Source: Sciurus carolinensis
Taxonomy: Eukaryota > Chordata > Mammalia > Rodentia > Sciuridae
Assembly (NCBI RefSeq): GCF_902686445.1
Contig: NC_062222.1
Span: forward strand, 45,799,292-45,863,291
Direction of reading: 5' to 3'
DNA: 64,000 nucleotides
In this document: piece by piece, positions 12,255 to 25,084 of the stretch
How positions within the stretch are numbered: the first letter of the stretch is position 1
Layout of the letters: each line of letters begins with the position of its first letter
The notes under the pieces: model-generated
The model's database searches: none
What the model was told of the DNA's origin: nothing
Seen by the model: only the letters and a program-made list of their open reading frames with translations
Made by a program: the position numbers and the translations under genes

Positions 12255-12995
12255 TCACATATGCAGAAATGAATAATCTGAATAAGTCTACATCTATTTT
12301 TGTGAATTTTTAATAACCTTCCAAAAGAGAAAGCACCAGGACCAGAGAGTTTCACTGATGAATTTTACCAAATATTTAAGGAACATTATAATAATTCTTT
12401 ATGATCCATTCGTGAAATTAGAAGCAGAGAGAATACTTCCTGACTCATTCAGTAAGGCCAGCATTAAATAACCAAAACTGGACAAAGACAAAACAAAAAA
12501 GAAAAACTGTAGACCAATATCTCTCATGAACATAAACATAAAATTCTTCAACAAAATATTTAAAAGTTGAATTTACTATTTCACAAAAATAATTAATACC
12601 ATGACTAAATGGGATTTATTCTAAGTATATAAGGCTGGTCAGTCTTCAAAAACCAATTAATGTAATTCATCACACTAACAGAATAAAGAAAAATCATTAT
12701 GATCATATCAACAAATGCAAGTTGCACTTAGCACAACCCAATATTCATTCATTATAAAATTTCCCAGCAATTTAGGAATAGAGGGGAGCCTCCCCAACTT
12801 GACTTTTGGAAATCTACCAAAACCTACAGTTAGCATCATACTCTTTGTTGAAAAAATGAAGTGCTTTATACCTGAAATCAGGAACATGATAAAGATGTCT
12901 CCTCTTACCACTCCCAGTTCACATTTTACTGGAAGTTCTAGCTAATGAAATAAAACAAGAAAAGGAAATAAAAGTGTTACAGACTGGGGAAGTTA

Positions 12996-13399
12996 GAAAT
13001 TAATAGTACCTACTGGTATTTCTGGTTCTCTTTTCTGTACATTCAAGTTTACATTTTTCTATCAACTTAAAAGTAGCTTGCTTTGACCAATGGAACATGA
13101 AGGAGAGGATGTATCAATTCCACACAGAAGCATTAAAGAACTAGTATGTGGATCCTCAGGTCTTTTCCTCCTGCTGTGGCAACTGTGAAAATATTTGTCA
13201 AGATGAAGGTGTCACAAGCAGACTGGAAATTTGAATCACCACATGGAACACAGCAAAGTCATTAAGATATGGTGAGGTTTTTTGGTTACTACACAGTATA
13301 ACATAACCTCACCAGAATAATGCATGTCTGAATACATATAACTAACATAACTGAGTGGCTTCAACTAGTCTGGTAATTTATTAACTAATAGGAAAGAGA
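12996..13399. other. Unassigned, possibly an old repeat
   Basis: The pattern 'gctttgaccaatggaacatg' followed by 'ctcctgctgtggcaactgtg' resembles a dispersed mammalian repeat, as does 26500-26960. I cannot name it and do not claim the two are homologous. Confidence 0.3.
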
Positions 13400-14010
13400 A
13401 AAGGGAAATATCTTATGGCTGGAGAATGGGAAAACATTGTTGGAAGGTGACTTTTATGAGGAATGGGTCAGGACTTCAAGGTCAGAGAAAGGGAAGAGGC
13501 AGTTGGGTAGAAGAACTGATGTGAGTAAATTTCCACAGATGAAATAAAAGGAAAATGGAATACAAGAAGATAAGAATGGGAGCCTTTAGGGGAAACTAAC
13601 ATTGGAAGTACAAGTTGCACCTTGATTATAGAGGATCGTAAGTGTAAACCAAGCATCTGGACTTGGCTGCATAGATAATAAAGAACCCCTGAAGGCTTTT
13701 CAGTTGCAAAGTGTCATGATCAAAGCTGAACCCTATCCAGGTCAAACAACAAGGCACACTGAAAGCAAGGGAAGTACTTGGAGAGTTTGCAAAAAAGAGA
13801 AGTAAGGAGCTAAATTAGGGCAGCATCAGAAACAGTGGAAATGAACTGATGAGCATGAGATACGTTTCTGTGTTCCAAATGACAAAACTGAGGATTGGTT
13901 AGATGTAAGAGAAAAGAAGGGCACGATTTGAAGAAAATGATTGAGCAGGTGAATTTCAACCAAGTCAGAGACATAGGAGGTAAGATTTTGAGGAATGAAA
14001 TGAATGGATA
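13400..14010 (+). mobile_element. Unnamed ancient long repeat, piece 1
   Basis: Purine-rich DNA that follows the order of a dispersed mammalian repeat I recognise but cannot name: 'cccctgaaggcttttcagtt' and 'aagtgtcatgatcaaagctg', then 'gggcagcatcagaaacagtg', then 'gattggttagatgtaagaga'. Similar pieces lie at 18005, 30500, 46085, 46985, 53440 and 60290, all on this strand. No coding capacity seen. Confidence 0.5.
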
Positions 14011-15200
14011 TGATAGATAGTCTTGAATTTGAATATTGTAAAGGTTTGCTATTCAGCTTTATCATGCTTATTGTATCTGAACGAACTAATTCAGATTTCT
14101 TGCCCCTTAGTTCAGAGGAAAGAACAAAATTGATTAGTAGGACAAATATAAATTGATCTGAGTTCCAAGATGAAATAATAGGATAATGGCTCATTATAAT
14201 TAGATAATCTTCATTAAAAGAACATATAATTTCAAACAACCGTGCTTTCATCAATTGGTCGAATAACTTATTCTTCTTATGTCAAAATACTGGACAAACT
14301 AAAATCACTTGGTTCAACACACAATGTATGGTTCCCTATCTCACTGGTATAAAAGAGGTAAATATTTGAAAACACACATTTCTTAGGATCAAGAATGGTG
14401 AATAAACTAAAAATGTTCTAAACTCTAACTCAAATATTTTGGTATAATGATTTTACACACTTAGAACAAGGTAATTTTATATGGTTTTGGAAAATGTGTA
14501 TTAATATGTAAATGACCAAAAAGAGTAGTCCATTTTGAGGAGAGTGTTTTAGAAAATGAAGAGCAATAACAGATTATCTGGAAAGTGAACACAATACTAA
14601 TAACTAAAACAAGGCAATTAAGCTAAATTTTCATAAACTCATGCATCTAATTTTCACATCCTCCACAAAACAGTAATGTGCAAAGTAAAGCTAATAAATG
14701 AAAGATTGAGCTTTCTCTTATTTCTCAATATGCAGATCAGATCCTCAGAACATCCTCATCACCTCTGCTCCTCCACCAACCAGCACTATGAGCAAAACAG
14801 CATTTCCTCTTATCTTCTGTCTGACCTCCCAAGTGCCTAAGCTAAAAGTCATTTTGAAAGTTTTCCTCTGACTGGAAGTCAAATCTCTAAAGTACTAATA
14901 GCTAAAGTCTAACTCTTTACTACCAGAGACATTTGCCTTTGAACAGGAGTCTCAAAGTCTATGCCATAGCTGTAACAACCACTCATAGGCTACTGCATTA
15001 ACTAAAAGTGCCATGAAACTGAGATAATAATTTTTTTGCATTTTATTTTATTTTTGTTACTTATCACAGTGCTTAATGTGCATTAGCACCTCTGTAAGTA
15101 ATAACTGAATTGAGAAATAATCTCTAATAATTCAATTTTAGTTACACATATATTTGAAGATTGAAGGGTTACTGTTCCTTAAATCATGCCAAGTAAACAC
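14011..15200. other. No recognisable feature
   Basis: AT-rich DNA with a minus-strand open frame of 142 codons at 13826-14254 that lacks domains and overlaps the purine-rich repeat. No RNA gene or repeat family assigned. Confidence 0.45.
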
Positions 15201-15544
15201 TGTTATGCCAAATGCTTATGTCCCCCAAAATGTATAATCGGAACCTAATCTTCAAAGAGATGGTGTCTGGAGGTGGAGCTTTTGGAGGTTGATTAGATCA
15301 TGAGAGCAGAGCCATCATGAATAAAATTATATCCCTATAGAAATCAACTCCAGAAGGCTCCCTGGCCCCTTCTACCATGTGAGAACACAGCAAGAGGACA
15401 GTCATCCATGAACCAGGGAGGAGGTTCTCCACTAGACAGTGGATCTGCTAGTACCTTGATTTGAATTTCCCAGCCTCCAGAACTGTGAAAAACCCAGTCA
15501 CAGTCTATGGTACTCTTTTATAGCAACCAGAACTGACTAAGATA
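15201..15544 (+). mobile_element. MLT1-type MaLR LTR
   Basis: Complete LTR order: start tgttatgccaaatgcttatg, 'tgtcccccaaaatgtataat', 'atggtgtctggaggtggagc', 'accatgtgagaacacagcaa', 'cagcctccagaactgtgaaa', 'cagtctatggtactctttta', end 'aactgactaagata'. Flanked by aacac (15196-15200) and gacac (15545-15549), a 4-of-5 match to a 5-bp target duplication. Solo LTR, non-coding. Confidence 0.85.
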
Positions 15545-18004
15545 GACACCTTACTCAAAATTTCAGCCTAGTTTATCAATATGAACCCAGAGACCTGTGT
15601 TATATCATTAATACAAACTTGGAGCTTTAAAACAAAGGAATCCAAGGTTGAGAAAGTTGGAGAAAGAGTTCAGTAAAATTCTTTGTGAAAAATGGACAAA
15701 ATGGATGTGATTGACACTATACAGAAAATTGTCCTTTAATTATGGTACATTAATGCTGCTTCCTGGGTTTTCAAATGTGACCAGACAGAAACCCCACAGA
15801 CCTCTCTGTACTTAGATCCTATTCGTGTATGCAGACTACCTCCACTGCCCCAGAAGTCTGTAGCTTTGGCAATCCTAACCCTAACCTTCTCATTTAACAC
15901 AGTCTTTTTGCTCAAGTTAAATATCTGAGGCAAACAACAATAGCCAGAGTATCTTGTTACCGCACCAGAAAAGGTCAGCCTGTTATTTATTACCATTTGA
16001 TGATATTGTGGTAATGTTTATAATTTAAATATGCCTCTGCATGGCACTTACTTTCTCCATTTACAATTGTCCTTGAGTCCACTGCAGAGCATTTGTGCCA
16101 AGCCCTGAAGGGCCATTCTCATTCTCCTTATGTGACATCCCCAGGGGTAATTAGCATAGTTTCAATGATCCTTGGACTTTGACTATGTTCTCACAGTTTA
16201 CAGCGCCATTCTCTCTGACTATATCTGCTAATAGTACCATGACAAGAGCCCTGCTTCATAAACATTTTCCTACCACTGACTTCCAGTTGGGAAATAGAGT
16301 CAAATATGCAGAGATAGAAATTCTGTTTTATAATGTACTTTCTGATATATTTGCATTTCTCTTTTTAATCTTCCATATACAAAATTGAATGCTATATTAA
16401 CCATGCATCCAACTTTCCTTTGAAATGTGTTTTTCCTCTGAGTGTTTCCATGAGTGTTGGATCTGACACCCTTCATTGTGCTAATGAGGTCAAAGTCGAT
16501 CTTCAATTCCCAAGTAGTCCAATTAACTTTGATCTATTCTATTACCAAAGAGCCAACCAAACTATGTTGCCCGAGTAGTGAATAGATGCAGTTCATCAAA
16601 AGGAAGACCAGTGGATATTATTATCAGCCACTCACCATTCTATTAAAAAATACTTTTGTATTTTATATGGAGGTTAATTATGGAATAAAATGAGTATGTG
16701 TCATTGTGTACAAAACTGAGTTCATCTGTATGTGTGTAATCTATACATTCTTCCATCATTTGTGAAGACTGAGGACAGACCCAGAGTCTCCAGTCCATAT
16801 CCAAAGTATTAATACTAAGTAAGATTGACCAGTCCTTTTCTCAAATAAACATCATTAAGGGCAAAATGCAAAGTGTAAATAGTAACGCACATAAAGAGAC
16901 AGATATAACTCAATAACTATATTTCTTTATTATTCATAGATGTATTTCACATCTTTTTTATTATAGTAGGCAAAATTTTCATTGCAGCCTGACTACATGC
17001 TTCCCATAACATCTTTGATGTCTTCAACTGATACAGGCTCGGGAAATACAAATTCCTTTTAATCTTAGCTTAAATGAAGCATAATTAAATGAGGTAAATA
17101 TGGTGTCAAACTACGTTGGCTAAGTAAGGGTGAATTTAAGTATAATAAAGCCTATAATACTATAAAATAAACTTTTTACTTACTGATGATTTACAATTAA
17201 TTTTACATGTTACCCAGAACAACTTTTTCATGTTATTAATTATGTATTTATTTTGTCAGAAAAGTGCAAACTAAAACAGTAAATCCTAATTACCCAGATA
17301 TTATTGTTTATAGATAAAGTTAAAAATCCCACCCACCCCATCAATATAAATGATACAAAAATATTGCCAAAAAATTGAAATTGGTATAGGAGTGATTAAA
17401 GTTAGGAAACTGGGTATATGTTTACAAACCAAGATAATAAATAAAGTCTATGATATTGTAAAATCCATATTTAAAAGTTGCACTGGTATTTTTTTAAAAA
17501 AGGGTGATCCTGAGAACATCAATTAATGCAACTAATTTTCACTTATTATTTTGCATGTAAAGCATTTCAAGCACATCTTTTTCATTTTTATGTTACCAAA
17601 TCAATTTATCTCAGAATAGGTATAAAACTTAAATGAATCAATGGTTTAAACAAAAAGAATTTTTACCATACTCTCTTTCTAAGGAACAATTATCAGCATA
17701 AATTCACCCTCATGATAATAAATGCCAGAGGTTCACCCACCAGCTATAGTTCCAACCCATATACAGTTATAAGAATCATCCACCTGTTAGGCTCTAACTC
17801 ATTGAAACCCAAGTGATTAGGCTTTAGAAGCACCCCAATCTTTTAGTCACAAAAAGAGCTTCCCTAATAGCCCAAAGTCAAAATGTTGTAACCATCTTTC
17901 TTTCTTCATATCATGCAGTTTGCTTAATTTCAGACAAAAAAAGAGGATGCTAAAATGCACTGACAGAAAAAATCTTGACTTGTTTAAGAAATTCAAAATG
18001 AAGG
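15545..18004. other. No recognisable feature
   Basis: About 2.5 kb of AT-rich, repeat-poor DNA. Open frames are under 90 codons without domains. Short 'cctaaccctaacc' at 15876-15888 is too brief to be a telomeric tract. Confidence 0.5.
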
Positions 18005-18960
18005 AAAGCAGAGTGAGTATGGATATCCCAGGATGGTGTTCCACAGGTAGGCAGGGACTTGATTATGAAGGACTTTGAAGGCCACTGTAATGTGCTTGGA
18101 TTTTAATCTAAATTAACAAGAAGTCACAAGAGACTTCAAAGCAAGGGAATAGATCTTATTTTCATGTATAAATAAATTTCTGGATGCTGTGTAGAGAATT
18201 AACGTAGAAGTGGGGAAGGCAAGAGGGCAGAAGAAAGATTGGTTGGAGGTTGTTAAATAAGTTCAATATTCAATAATAGTACCTAGAGCAGGAGCAATGC
18301 ATATGGACGGAAGCAGATGGCAAGTTAGTGTAAGAGAAATGGTGACTGATTTCCCAACTTCGGGTAGATTTTTCTGAGATGATGAAAGAAGAAGAGTCAG
18401 AAGAAACATGAGTTTGACTGCATAGGAATTTTAAAAAACCCATTTGGAATATGTTGAGTTTACAAAATTCAATGAGATGTACAAATAGAAACGTCTGGAG
18501 CTCAGAGGATTCACCAGCACCAATATGATATTTAATTAGAATAAGTTATACTCCATGTATGTGTAATATGTCAAAATACACTCTATTGTCATGTATATCT
18601 AAAAAGAACAAATTTTTTTTTAATTAAATAAATAAATAAATAAAGTTAAGGGACTGAATGAGATCACCAAGGAAGTGAATATAGAGCAAAATATATAGGA
18701 AAGAGGATAGGGAACAAAGTCCTAAGGAAGAGCAACACAAAGGGAGCAGACAGAGGAGGAAGAACCAGCACAGACAGAAAGTATGACCAGAGAGTTATGG
18801 CGAAAAGCAAAATAATTTAGTTTCATAGAAGCAAGAAAGAGCTTAACAAAGAGGCGATGGGTAACAGTGGTAACCACTGTTGCCATTAGGAGTGAGATGA
18901 AGGGGGTTGTTGCTAGCATGGAGTCATACTTTGCCTATTTCTAACCTAAAATATGATGGG
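18005..18960 (+). mobile_element. Unnamed ancient long repeat, piece 2 (split by L1 3' end)
   Basis: Starts near 'ggcagggacttgattatgaa' and 'ggactttgaaggccactgta', continues 'gcttggattttaatctaaat', 'ctggatgctgtgtagagaat', 'atgttgagtttacaaaattc', 'cgtctggagctcagaggatt', is interrupted by an L1 tail, and resumes 'ggactgaatgagatcaccaa'. This is the best preserved copy of the family and fixes the order used to identify the others. Confidence 0.6.
18525..18645 (+). mobile_element. Very short L1 3' end
   Basis: 'ccatgtatgtgtaatatgtc', 'aaaatacactctattgtcat', 'gtatatctaaaaagaac' and a T/A-rich (aaat)n tail form the terminal 3' UTR of an L1. It interrupts the ancient repeat, which resumes directly after the tail. 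Confidence 0.7.
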
Positions 18961-19348
18961 GAGATACTTTATCTGGGGAGAAATTGACCTGAAAGCAATT
19001 AAAGTAATAATTCTTAAAAACTTGAAATAACGAATCAGGTCTATTGAATACTTTAATGTTATACAAAAATTATAGCTATAGGTGTACAAATTGAACACAT
19101 TTCATATTTCTTGTTTGCAATCATGAGTAGACTTCATTCTTAAACTCATTAGTGAAAAGTAAAATTCCAGGGCAGTCAAGATCTCTGATCCCTAATAATT
19201 ATAATAGCTTAGTTTACCTGATTTTTACAGGGAAAAATGTGTCATTTTTTTGAAAAACAGACTTGGAAGGGGAAAGGAAGTACCAAGAGCAACAGTATTT
19301 TTTGAAACTCTGCTGAAAACAAAATTGAAAAATCTTCTATTCAGTCTG
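18961..19348. other. No recognisable feature
   Basis: AT-rich gap between an ancient repeat and an antisense L1; nothing recognised. Confidence 0.5.
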
Positions 19349-19948
19349 ACATTTTTAAAAATTATTTTTTTAGTTGATGCATAATAATTATATGGAATAG
19401 TGAGTTTCAGTGGCATATTTGTATCTATACATAACATAATTTGACCAATTTCAATCCTCGCTACTTCCTTTTGCCCTCCCATTCCAGCCCACCTTTATCT
19501 CCTTCCTCTACCCTCTTATTTTCATGAGATTCCTTTTTTTTTTCATGACATACTTTTTCTCCTTTTTTCTCTTTCACTTCCACATATGAGAAAAAACATA
19601 TGATCCTTGACTTTCTAAGTCTGAGTTCTTTTACTTTTCATGATGCTCTCCAGTTCCATCCATTTTCCTGCAAATGACATAATTTCATTCTTCTTTATGG
19701 TTGAATAAAATTCCATTGTGTATATATACCACATTTTAAGTGTTGGTGGACGCTTAGGCTGATTCTATGACTTGCCTATTGTGAATTGTGCTGCTATAAA
19801 TATGGATGCATGTACTATAATATGGTGACCTAACTTCTTTTGGACCAAGGAGTGGTATAGCTGGATCATACAGTGGTTCCATTTCTAGTCTTTTGAGGAA
19901 CCTCCATACTGCTCTCTATAGTGTTAGTTTGGCATTTGACACATGAGT
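19349..19948 (-). mobile_element. 5'-truncated L1, 3' end, antisense
   Basis: Reading the minus strand, the right end is the C-terminal ORF2 region and the left end the 3' UTR. Landmarks on the plus strand: 'gatgcataataattatatgg', 'acataatttgaccaatttca', 'cttccacatatgagaaaaaa', 'ccattgtgtatatataccac', 'ccaaggagtggtatagctgg', 'gaggaacctccatactgctc'. Same subfamily as 55031-55785. Not coding now. Confidence 0.85.
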
Positions 19949-20104
19949 TCTTTTCCCATTCTTATACGATAAAAGTAATGACACTTTTACTCACAAAGAA
20001 TTTTTGTGTGTGAGATAACAACACAAAGTAAAACATAGAGAATTTCCCTTTGCATCCTGTCCTGTTTTGATATTAATTTCTTTATTTATAAATTACTTAC
20101 TTTT

Positions 20105-20279
20105 TATTATTTTTTTATTTTTACAGACTGCATTTTGATTCATTGTACACAAATGGGGTAGAAATTTTCGTTTCTATGGTTGTGCACGATGTAGATTCAT
20201 ACCATTCGTGTAATCATACATGTACATAGGGTAATGCTGTCTGTCTCATGCCACCATCTTTCATACCCTCTCCCCCCAG
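20105..20279 (-). mobile_element. Short L1 3' end with target duplication
   Basis: Only about 175 bp of L1 3' UTR in antisense (cagactgcattttgattcat ... ccaccatctttcataccctc). Perfect 12-bp target duplication ttacttactttt at 20093-20104 and 20280-20291, so the insertion is complete as a 5'-truncated copy. Confidence 0.9.
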
Positions 20280-20291
20280 TTACTTACTTTT

Positions 20292-21469
20292 AAAATAATG
20301 TATTATGCTCAAATTTGGGGTTGAATTCTTCAGAGTGAAAGATGGAATAAAGATGAACCTGGTAAAGATTTCTTTATTAGGTAGAAAGACTATTTTTTGT
20401 TCAATGAAATACCTCCTTAGTTTCTTTAACCAAGAAAAGTGAATCCAAAATGGAGGCCACAGGTTCTACTGTGGCAAATAAAGAGAAAGGAAGATTGGCC
20501 TTGTGAGCCCGACAAAAGGGAAAAGAACAAGATACCCGAAGTTCAATGTGAACATGGGTCTGTGCACACAACTCCTCCCATCAGGAATTCCCAATGGCAA
20601 GAATGATGACAGGACTTTTAAGGTCATTGACTTTTAACTGATTTCTAGGGTACCTGCTACTGCCCTTCATAAATTCGGCCTTAGTATGAGTCTACATATA
20701 CAAACTTGGATTGGTGGAACTTTGGGTGTCCAGCCTGGGAAAACCAAGGGCAGAAAAGCGATGGCAGCATGGAAGTAGGATGCAGATTAGGAGTTGAGAT
20801 CTCAGGAGAAAAAAATGATCAGTCAGAGGCGACCAGTTGCAGATCAACTTCCCCAAGAAGCCTTGACATATTGGGAGGGGTGATGTGATTCCCCCCTCTG
20901 AGGTAGGGCCATTGCCAATTTTATTCAAATTTGAAATGTGCCTAGCAACCTGGAGGACTAGAAACATCTAAGCATCTGACACTCAATTTCCCAAGGTGTA
21001 ACAATATCCAGTTTCTGACACTTAATAGGATCTGAATGCATCCTGTTGTGTTTCTCCTGTAGAAATACAGTGGGAAAAACTTTGCTTACAAGGAATTTAT
21101 ATGAAAAGACTGAAGGTATGACTTCTGGTGACAAGATGAATATTGGTTGACAGTTTGTCCCAAGAAAATAATGAATTATTGAGCTACATTAGTAGAAGTG
21201 GGAAATCCAGAAGAAGAAAAATGTTGTCCTCATTAAATCTTTCTGAGTCTGATAATATCTAAGTTCAATTCTGGACACTTTAATGCCATTAGCAAAAGGA
21301 ATTCAATATAAATGATGACAATAGAATTGGGGATGAATCTGGAAGCCATGTCAAATTTTTTAAAAAGTGAATAATGTTCTTAAGTAACCCTGAAGATATA
21401 AAAAGAAGTCTTAGAGAATACATAAAAATCAAGTCAATATTTGTAGAGCTATCACCTGAAAGAGAAAGG
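20292..21469. other. No recognisable feature
   Basis: Mixed composition with a somewhat GC-richer part at 20440-20900. Short frames on both strands, no domains. An unrecognised LTR cannot be excluded. Confidence 0.45.
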
Positions 21470-21842
21470 TAGGTAGAAATGACCCCCAAAAATATCCATA
21501 TCCCAATCCTGGAAATCTATGAATATGTTACTTTATGTGGTAAAATGAACTTTGCAGATGTGTTTAAGTATCTTAAGATGGGAAGGTTACCCTTGATTAT
21601 CTAAGTGGGCCCAATGTATTCACAAGGTACTTAAGAGCTAGAAGAGGGAGACTGAAGATCAGTCAGATAAGAATACGTGCCACTAGAGGAAGAGGTTTGA
21701 GTGATATGAGGACATGGAAACAAATTCTGTGACCCATTTCCAACTTCTGACCTCCAGAACTATAAGATAAAAATCTGTGCTGCTGTAATCCACTACATTT
21801 GTGGTATTTTTTTTTTTACAACAGCAATAATAAACCAATAGA
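21470..21842 (+). mobile_element. MLT1-type LTR, diverged
   Basis: Order 'acccccaaaaatatccatat', 'gaactttgcagatgtgttta', 'aagatgggaaggttaccctt', 'gattatctaagtgggcccaa', 'gacctccagaactataagat', 'aatctgtgctgctgtaatcc' and a terminal 'caataataaaccaat' fits an old MLT1 subgroup. Non-coding. Confidence 0.7.
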
Positions 21843-22524
21843 AAGAACAAATCACTTTAACGGTGCTAGGTAACAGGAACAGAGTAGGCAGATGGAAGTT
21901 AAGGGGATAAAATTTCAGTCCAAGGCAAAACCCCATTCCAACAGCACCAGGAGCAGGACAGACTGACCTGTGCCAGGTCTTGTAGGTGGAGCTCAGACAC
22001 CAGCACTGAATGTGCACCAGGTAGGGCAAACCTGGGGCCTGTTGGACATGGCCACTCCAGTCAATCTCCCATTCATTTCTGCTCAAAGCTGTAGAGTAGT
22101 AAAGCTCAAAGGAAATTTTTAAGTTATAGGAATGAAAGAGTAAGAGAGAAATAAACAGTAAGAGTTCTCAACACATTTTTGGAGGACTAAAAGCAAATGG
22201 AAAACTGCAATTGACATATCTGATTCATGAGATAGTGAAGTATTAGGAGGCCCGGGGCTGATGAACAAGTTTTGCATTGGAAAGTACACTAGAATATACT
22301 GAAAACCAAATTAACTAAACAGAAGACATTTTCCATTCCAGGAAATATTTGTTCCAGGTGAGGGAGGAATATTGTTTAAGAAAGAACACATAACCACAGT
22401 GTATATTAATTCTCTTCAGTGAACAACATCTACAAAGTCTTAATGGCAACACTTAATAGTTATTTAATCAAAACTGCAATAGATCTTGAAGGAAATGTAA
22501 AGGTAGTTGAAACAAGAAAAGTCC
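21843..22524. other. No recognisable feature
   Basis: Unassigned DNA between an LTR and a SINE. A 97-codon minus-strand open frame at 21793-22086 has no recognised domain and begins within the LTR. Confidence 0.45.
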
Positions 22525-22726
22525 AGGCCAGATGTTGTGAGGCACATCTATAATCCCAGCAAATTGGGAGACTGAGGCATGAGTTCAAAGATAGCCTTAG
22601 CAATTTAGTGAAGCCCTAAGCAATTTAGTGAGACCCCCCCATCTCAAAATAGAAAATAAAAAGAACTGGGAATGTGACTCAGTGGTTAAGCATCCCTGGG
22701 TTCAATCCCAGGAAAAAAAAAAAAAA
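22525..22726 (+). mobile_element. B1-ID dimeric SINE (MEN type)
   Basis: B1-like left half (aggccagatgttgtgaggca ... gagttcaaagatagcctta) joined to an ID-like right half (aactgggaatgtgactcagt ... gggttcaatcccagg), with an A14 tail at 22713-22726. Left half has an internal near-duplication of gcaatttagtga. Target duplication is at most aagtcc. Confidence 0.85.
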
Positions 22727-23229
22727 GTTAAGTCCTCATTCACTGAAGTGTTGGTCAAGAAATGGTGTCTAGATAGGTAATTCAAGAAATATGTACCATT
22801 TAGAACTATTGAGGAGACACCAGGACAAAAAATGAAGGAGCTGAAAATGGTTGTGTCTAGGGAGAAGTGGTTATTTTTTATATGTTGCAAACTAGAAAGA
22901 TGAGACACATTTCCATTCTGGAAGAATTTATAGAACTAAAACACTGATATGAATCAACTTACTTGTTCTTTCAGTCTTCTCAGAAACAACTTGGGTTCTT
23001 AAATCCCAGAAACAAACAACCAGAATATAGAAAACTGGCAACTAAAATACATATCTTTCAGAAGAAAGAAAAAAAAAACTAACACATAACCACAGTGTAG
23101 CACCTTTGCAACAATATGCACACATACGTGAAAACACGTACATGAACACACATGCATGCACACAAAGAAGAGGGACAGAATTGACTTTCTTGAGCTCCCA
23201 GTTCTGTTAGACAAAGGGGCAAGTGACTT
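22727..23229. other. No recognisable feature
   Basis: Unassigned; contains a CA/CATG-rich patch at about 23115-23165 and no recognisable repeat family. Confidence 0.5.
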
Positions 23230-23425
23230 ATGTGACTATTCCATGTAATTCTCACAATAGCCCCGGTGGATTGGAATTATTATGCCCATAATAATTAAAT
23301 AGACTAAGGTTAAATAGAGATCCATTTGCATTCACATCGTGAGAGGTAGGTACTGCGCTAAGATATGAACCCAGGACTCTCCGATTTTGTGGTCTATGTT
23401 CCTTCCCACTATACAGTGCTTCTCA
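23230..23425 (-). mobile_element. MIR SINE, antisense
   Basis: 'ccatgtaattctcacaatag', 'ggaattattatgcccataat', 'ctgcgctaagatatgaaccc' and 'aggactctccgattttgtgg' follow MIR in reverse complement; the middle is decayed. Confidence 0.6.
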
Positions 23426-25084
23426 TTTACTAACCAGTGGTAGAATATGCTAAGAGCCCCCCGCCTTGGGAGCTCTTCAGATCTGAAGAGTCAAATAAAA
23501 TACAAAGTGTTATCAAAGAATACAAGTTATGACCAAAATTAGGAGTGTCAGACCCTGGGTATAATGATAAAGAAACAAACCAAGATTCATAGGGCAAAGT
23601 GCGCACAGACTCGTGAATCAGGGGCTTCAGCAATTTTAAGGGCACCCAAGGATTGCCTGAGAAAGTGGTGCAAGATATGAATTGGAAGAAGGATGAAAGT
23701 CCTAGTTGGATCCACATACATAAGAGAACAATTGAAAAGGAGCTTTCAGTCCTAGGACCACTGACTTTCCAATTAGGGAGAGAAATGTAAGTTTCCCAAG
23801 AATTACCTGATCACAAAAAAGGAGCTGGTTTTCTAGAAGTTCATCTGAAGGAAGGGGCATGAGATATTTGAAGAAGCAAAGAACCTCAAAGCACACATGC
23901 AACAAATGGTAGTTCTCCATCCAAGGGAGCCCATCTGCTTCACTGCTATGTATTTCCCTATGACAGAATGTATCTATTGACCTCATCCAAGTTGCTAAGA
24001 AAACAGCCTGTTGATGAGCTCTCCTATGAAGTCCACAAGACCATCCCAGTCTTGTGGTCTGCTTCCTACCAGAAGAACTGTGGTGGTCAAAGGAGTCCCA
24101 CCAGGAAAAGGCAGGGTACAAAATGACATTTGTCAAAATATTAAGAAAAAGGAGCAAAAATCTAAGGATGCAAAGATGATGAAAGGAGAGAGCAAATAAA
24201 AAAGAAAGAAAAAAAGAAATGGCACTGATGGATGCAGGCAAAGAAAAACATGAGGAAGAAATTCATCAACCAGATAGCTGTGGAGAATTTTTGATTAATG
24301 TGCCTTTTGACTCTCAGGAGATATAGATATGTCTATGTATCCATATATATTTTCCTCTATCTCCTTTTTTGCATTGAAGTAACATTGAAATTCCTTATTT
24401 TGCACTAGAATAACATAAGAATTTCTTATTTAAATAATAAGATATATACCAACACAATTATTTTTACTTTTATTTAAATCATAATATGTAAAATGTAATA
24501 TGATTATGGTTGGATGTTTCCTTTCTCAGATATTCTGTGTTTTATATTTTATATAGTCCAAAGAAAATTCTGCGTTGAGTTAAAATACTAAATGGATTTT
24601 CGCAAAATAATGGATTCATTGAGGTTGAAAAATGTGGGATCAATATCTATCCTTGATATCTATTTTTTGTAACTCACCTTTGGGTAAAAATGGTCCAAAT
24701 CAAGAAATTTGAACACCACTTCTAGTTTTAGCACTGTTCTTACAGACAAATGCTATAAAATGGAAAGGATCTTTGGGCAAAGAAAAGAGAACTATTTTCA
24801 CAACCTCCAAGTTATATTCAAATTGGTCTTTATAATGTATTTGAGATAAAGTGATCTTTTTTTGGTCAGGGCATGCCTTTTCTGGAACATCCTTAATGCA
24901 TAGAGATGGAAAACGCACATGTAAGTTTAAAACAAGGATAGGTACTGAAAACAAAGCACATCTTTATATTGCTTTCAATTATCATTAAATCACCCACTTC
25001 TTATCTTAAATCCATCATTTAGATTTCTCACAATGATTGACATTTTATTTTAGTTTTCTGAAAGCAATTCAAGTTAAGAAGTTC
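23426..25084. other. Unassigned region with long minus-strand open frame
   Basis: No repeat family or gene recognised. It contains an 18-bp perfect palindrome (23473-23490) and the longest open frame of the window, 179 codons on the minus strand at 23702-24241. That frame starts with a hydrophobic, Phe/Leu-rich stretch that is simply the complement of an A/G-rich tract. No homologue recognised; I do not call it a gene. An old LTR or retrocopy is possible. Confidence 0.4.

Larger units (their letters stand above)
11788..12995 (+). mobile_element. Decayed L1 ORF2 fragment (endonuclease-RT linker into RT)
   Basis: Follows L1 ORF2 nucleotide order: 'agaaatcaatgaaactgaaa', 'aaagactaataaaattgaca', 'atactatgaacaactctagg', 'gatgaaatggacaaattccc', then after an ID insertion 'caccaggaccagagagtttc', 'aagtatataaggctggtcag', 'attcatcacactaacagaat'. 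It ends just upstream of where the RT catalytic FADD segment should lie. Many stops and frameshifts; both L1 ends are absent. An old L1, dead. Confidence 0.85.

Noticed and set aside
15876..15888. cctaaccctaacc, a telomere-like match
   Set aside because: Two units only; expected by chance in this much sequence.
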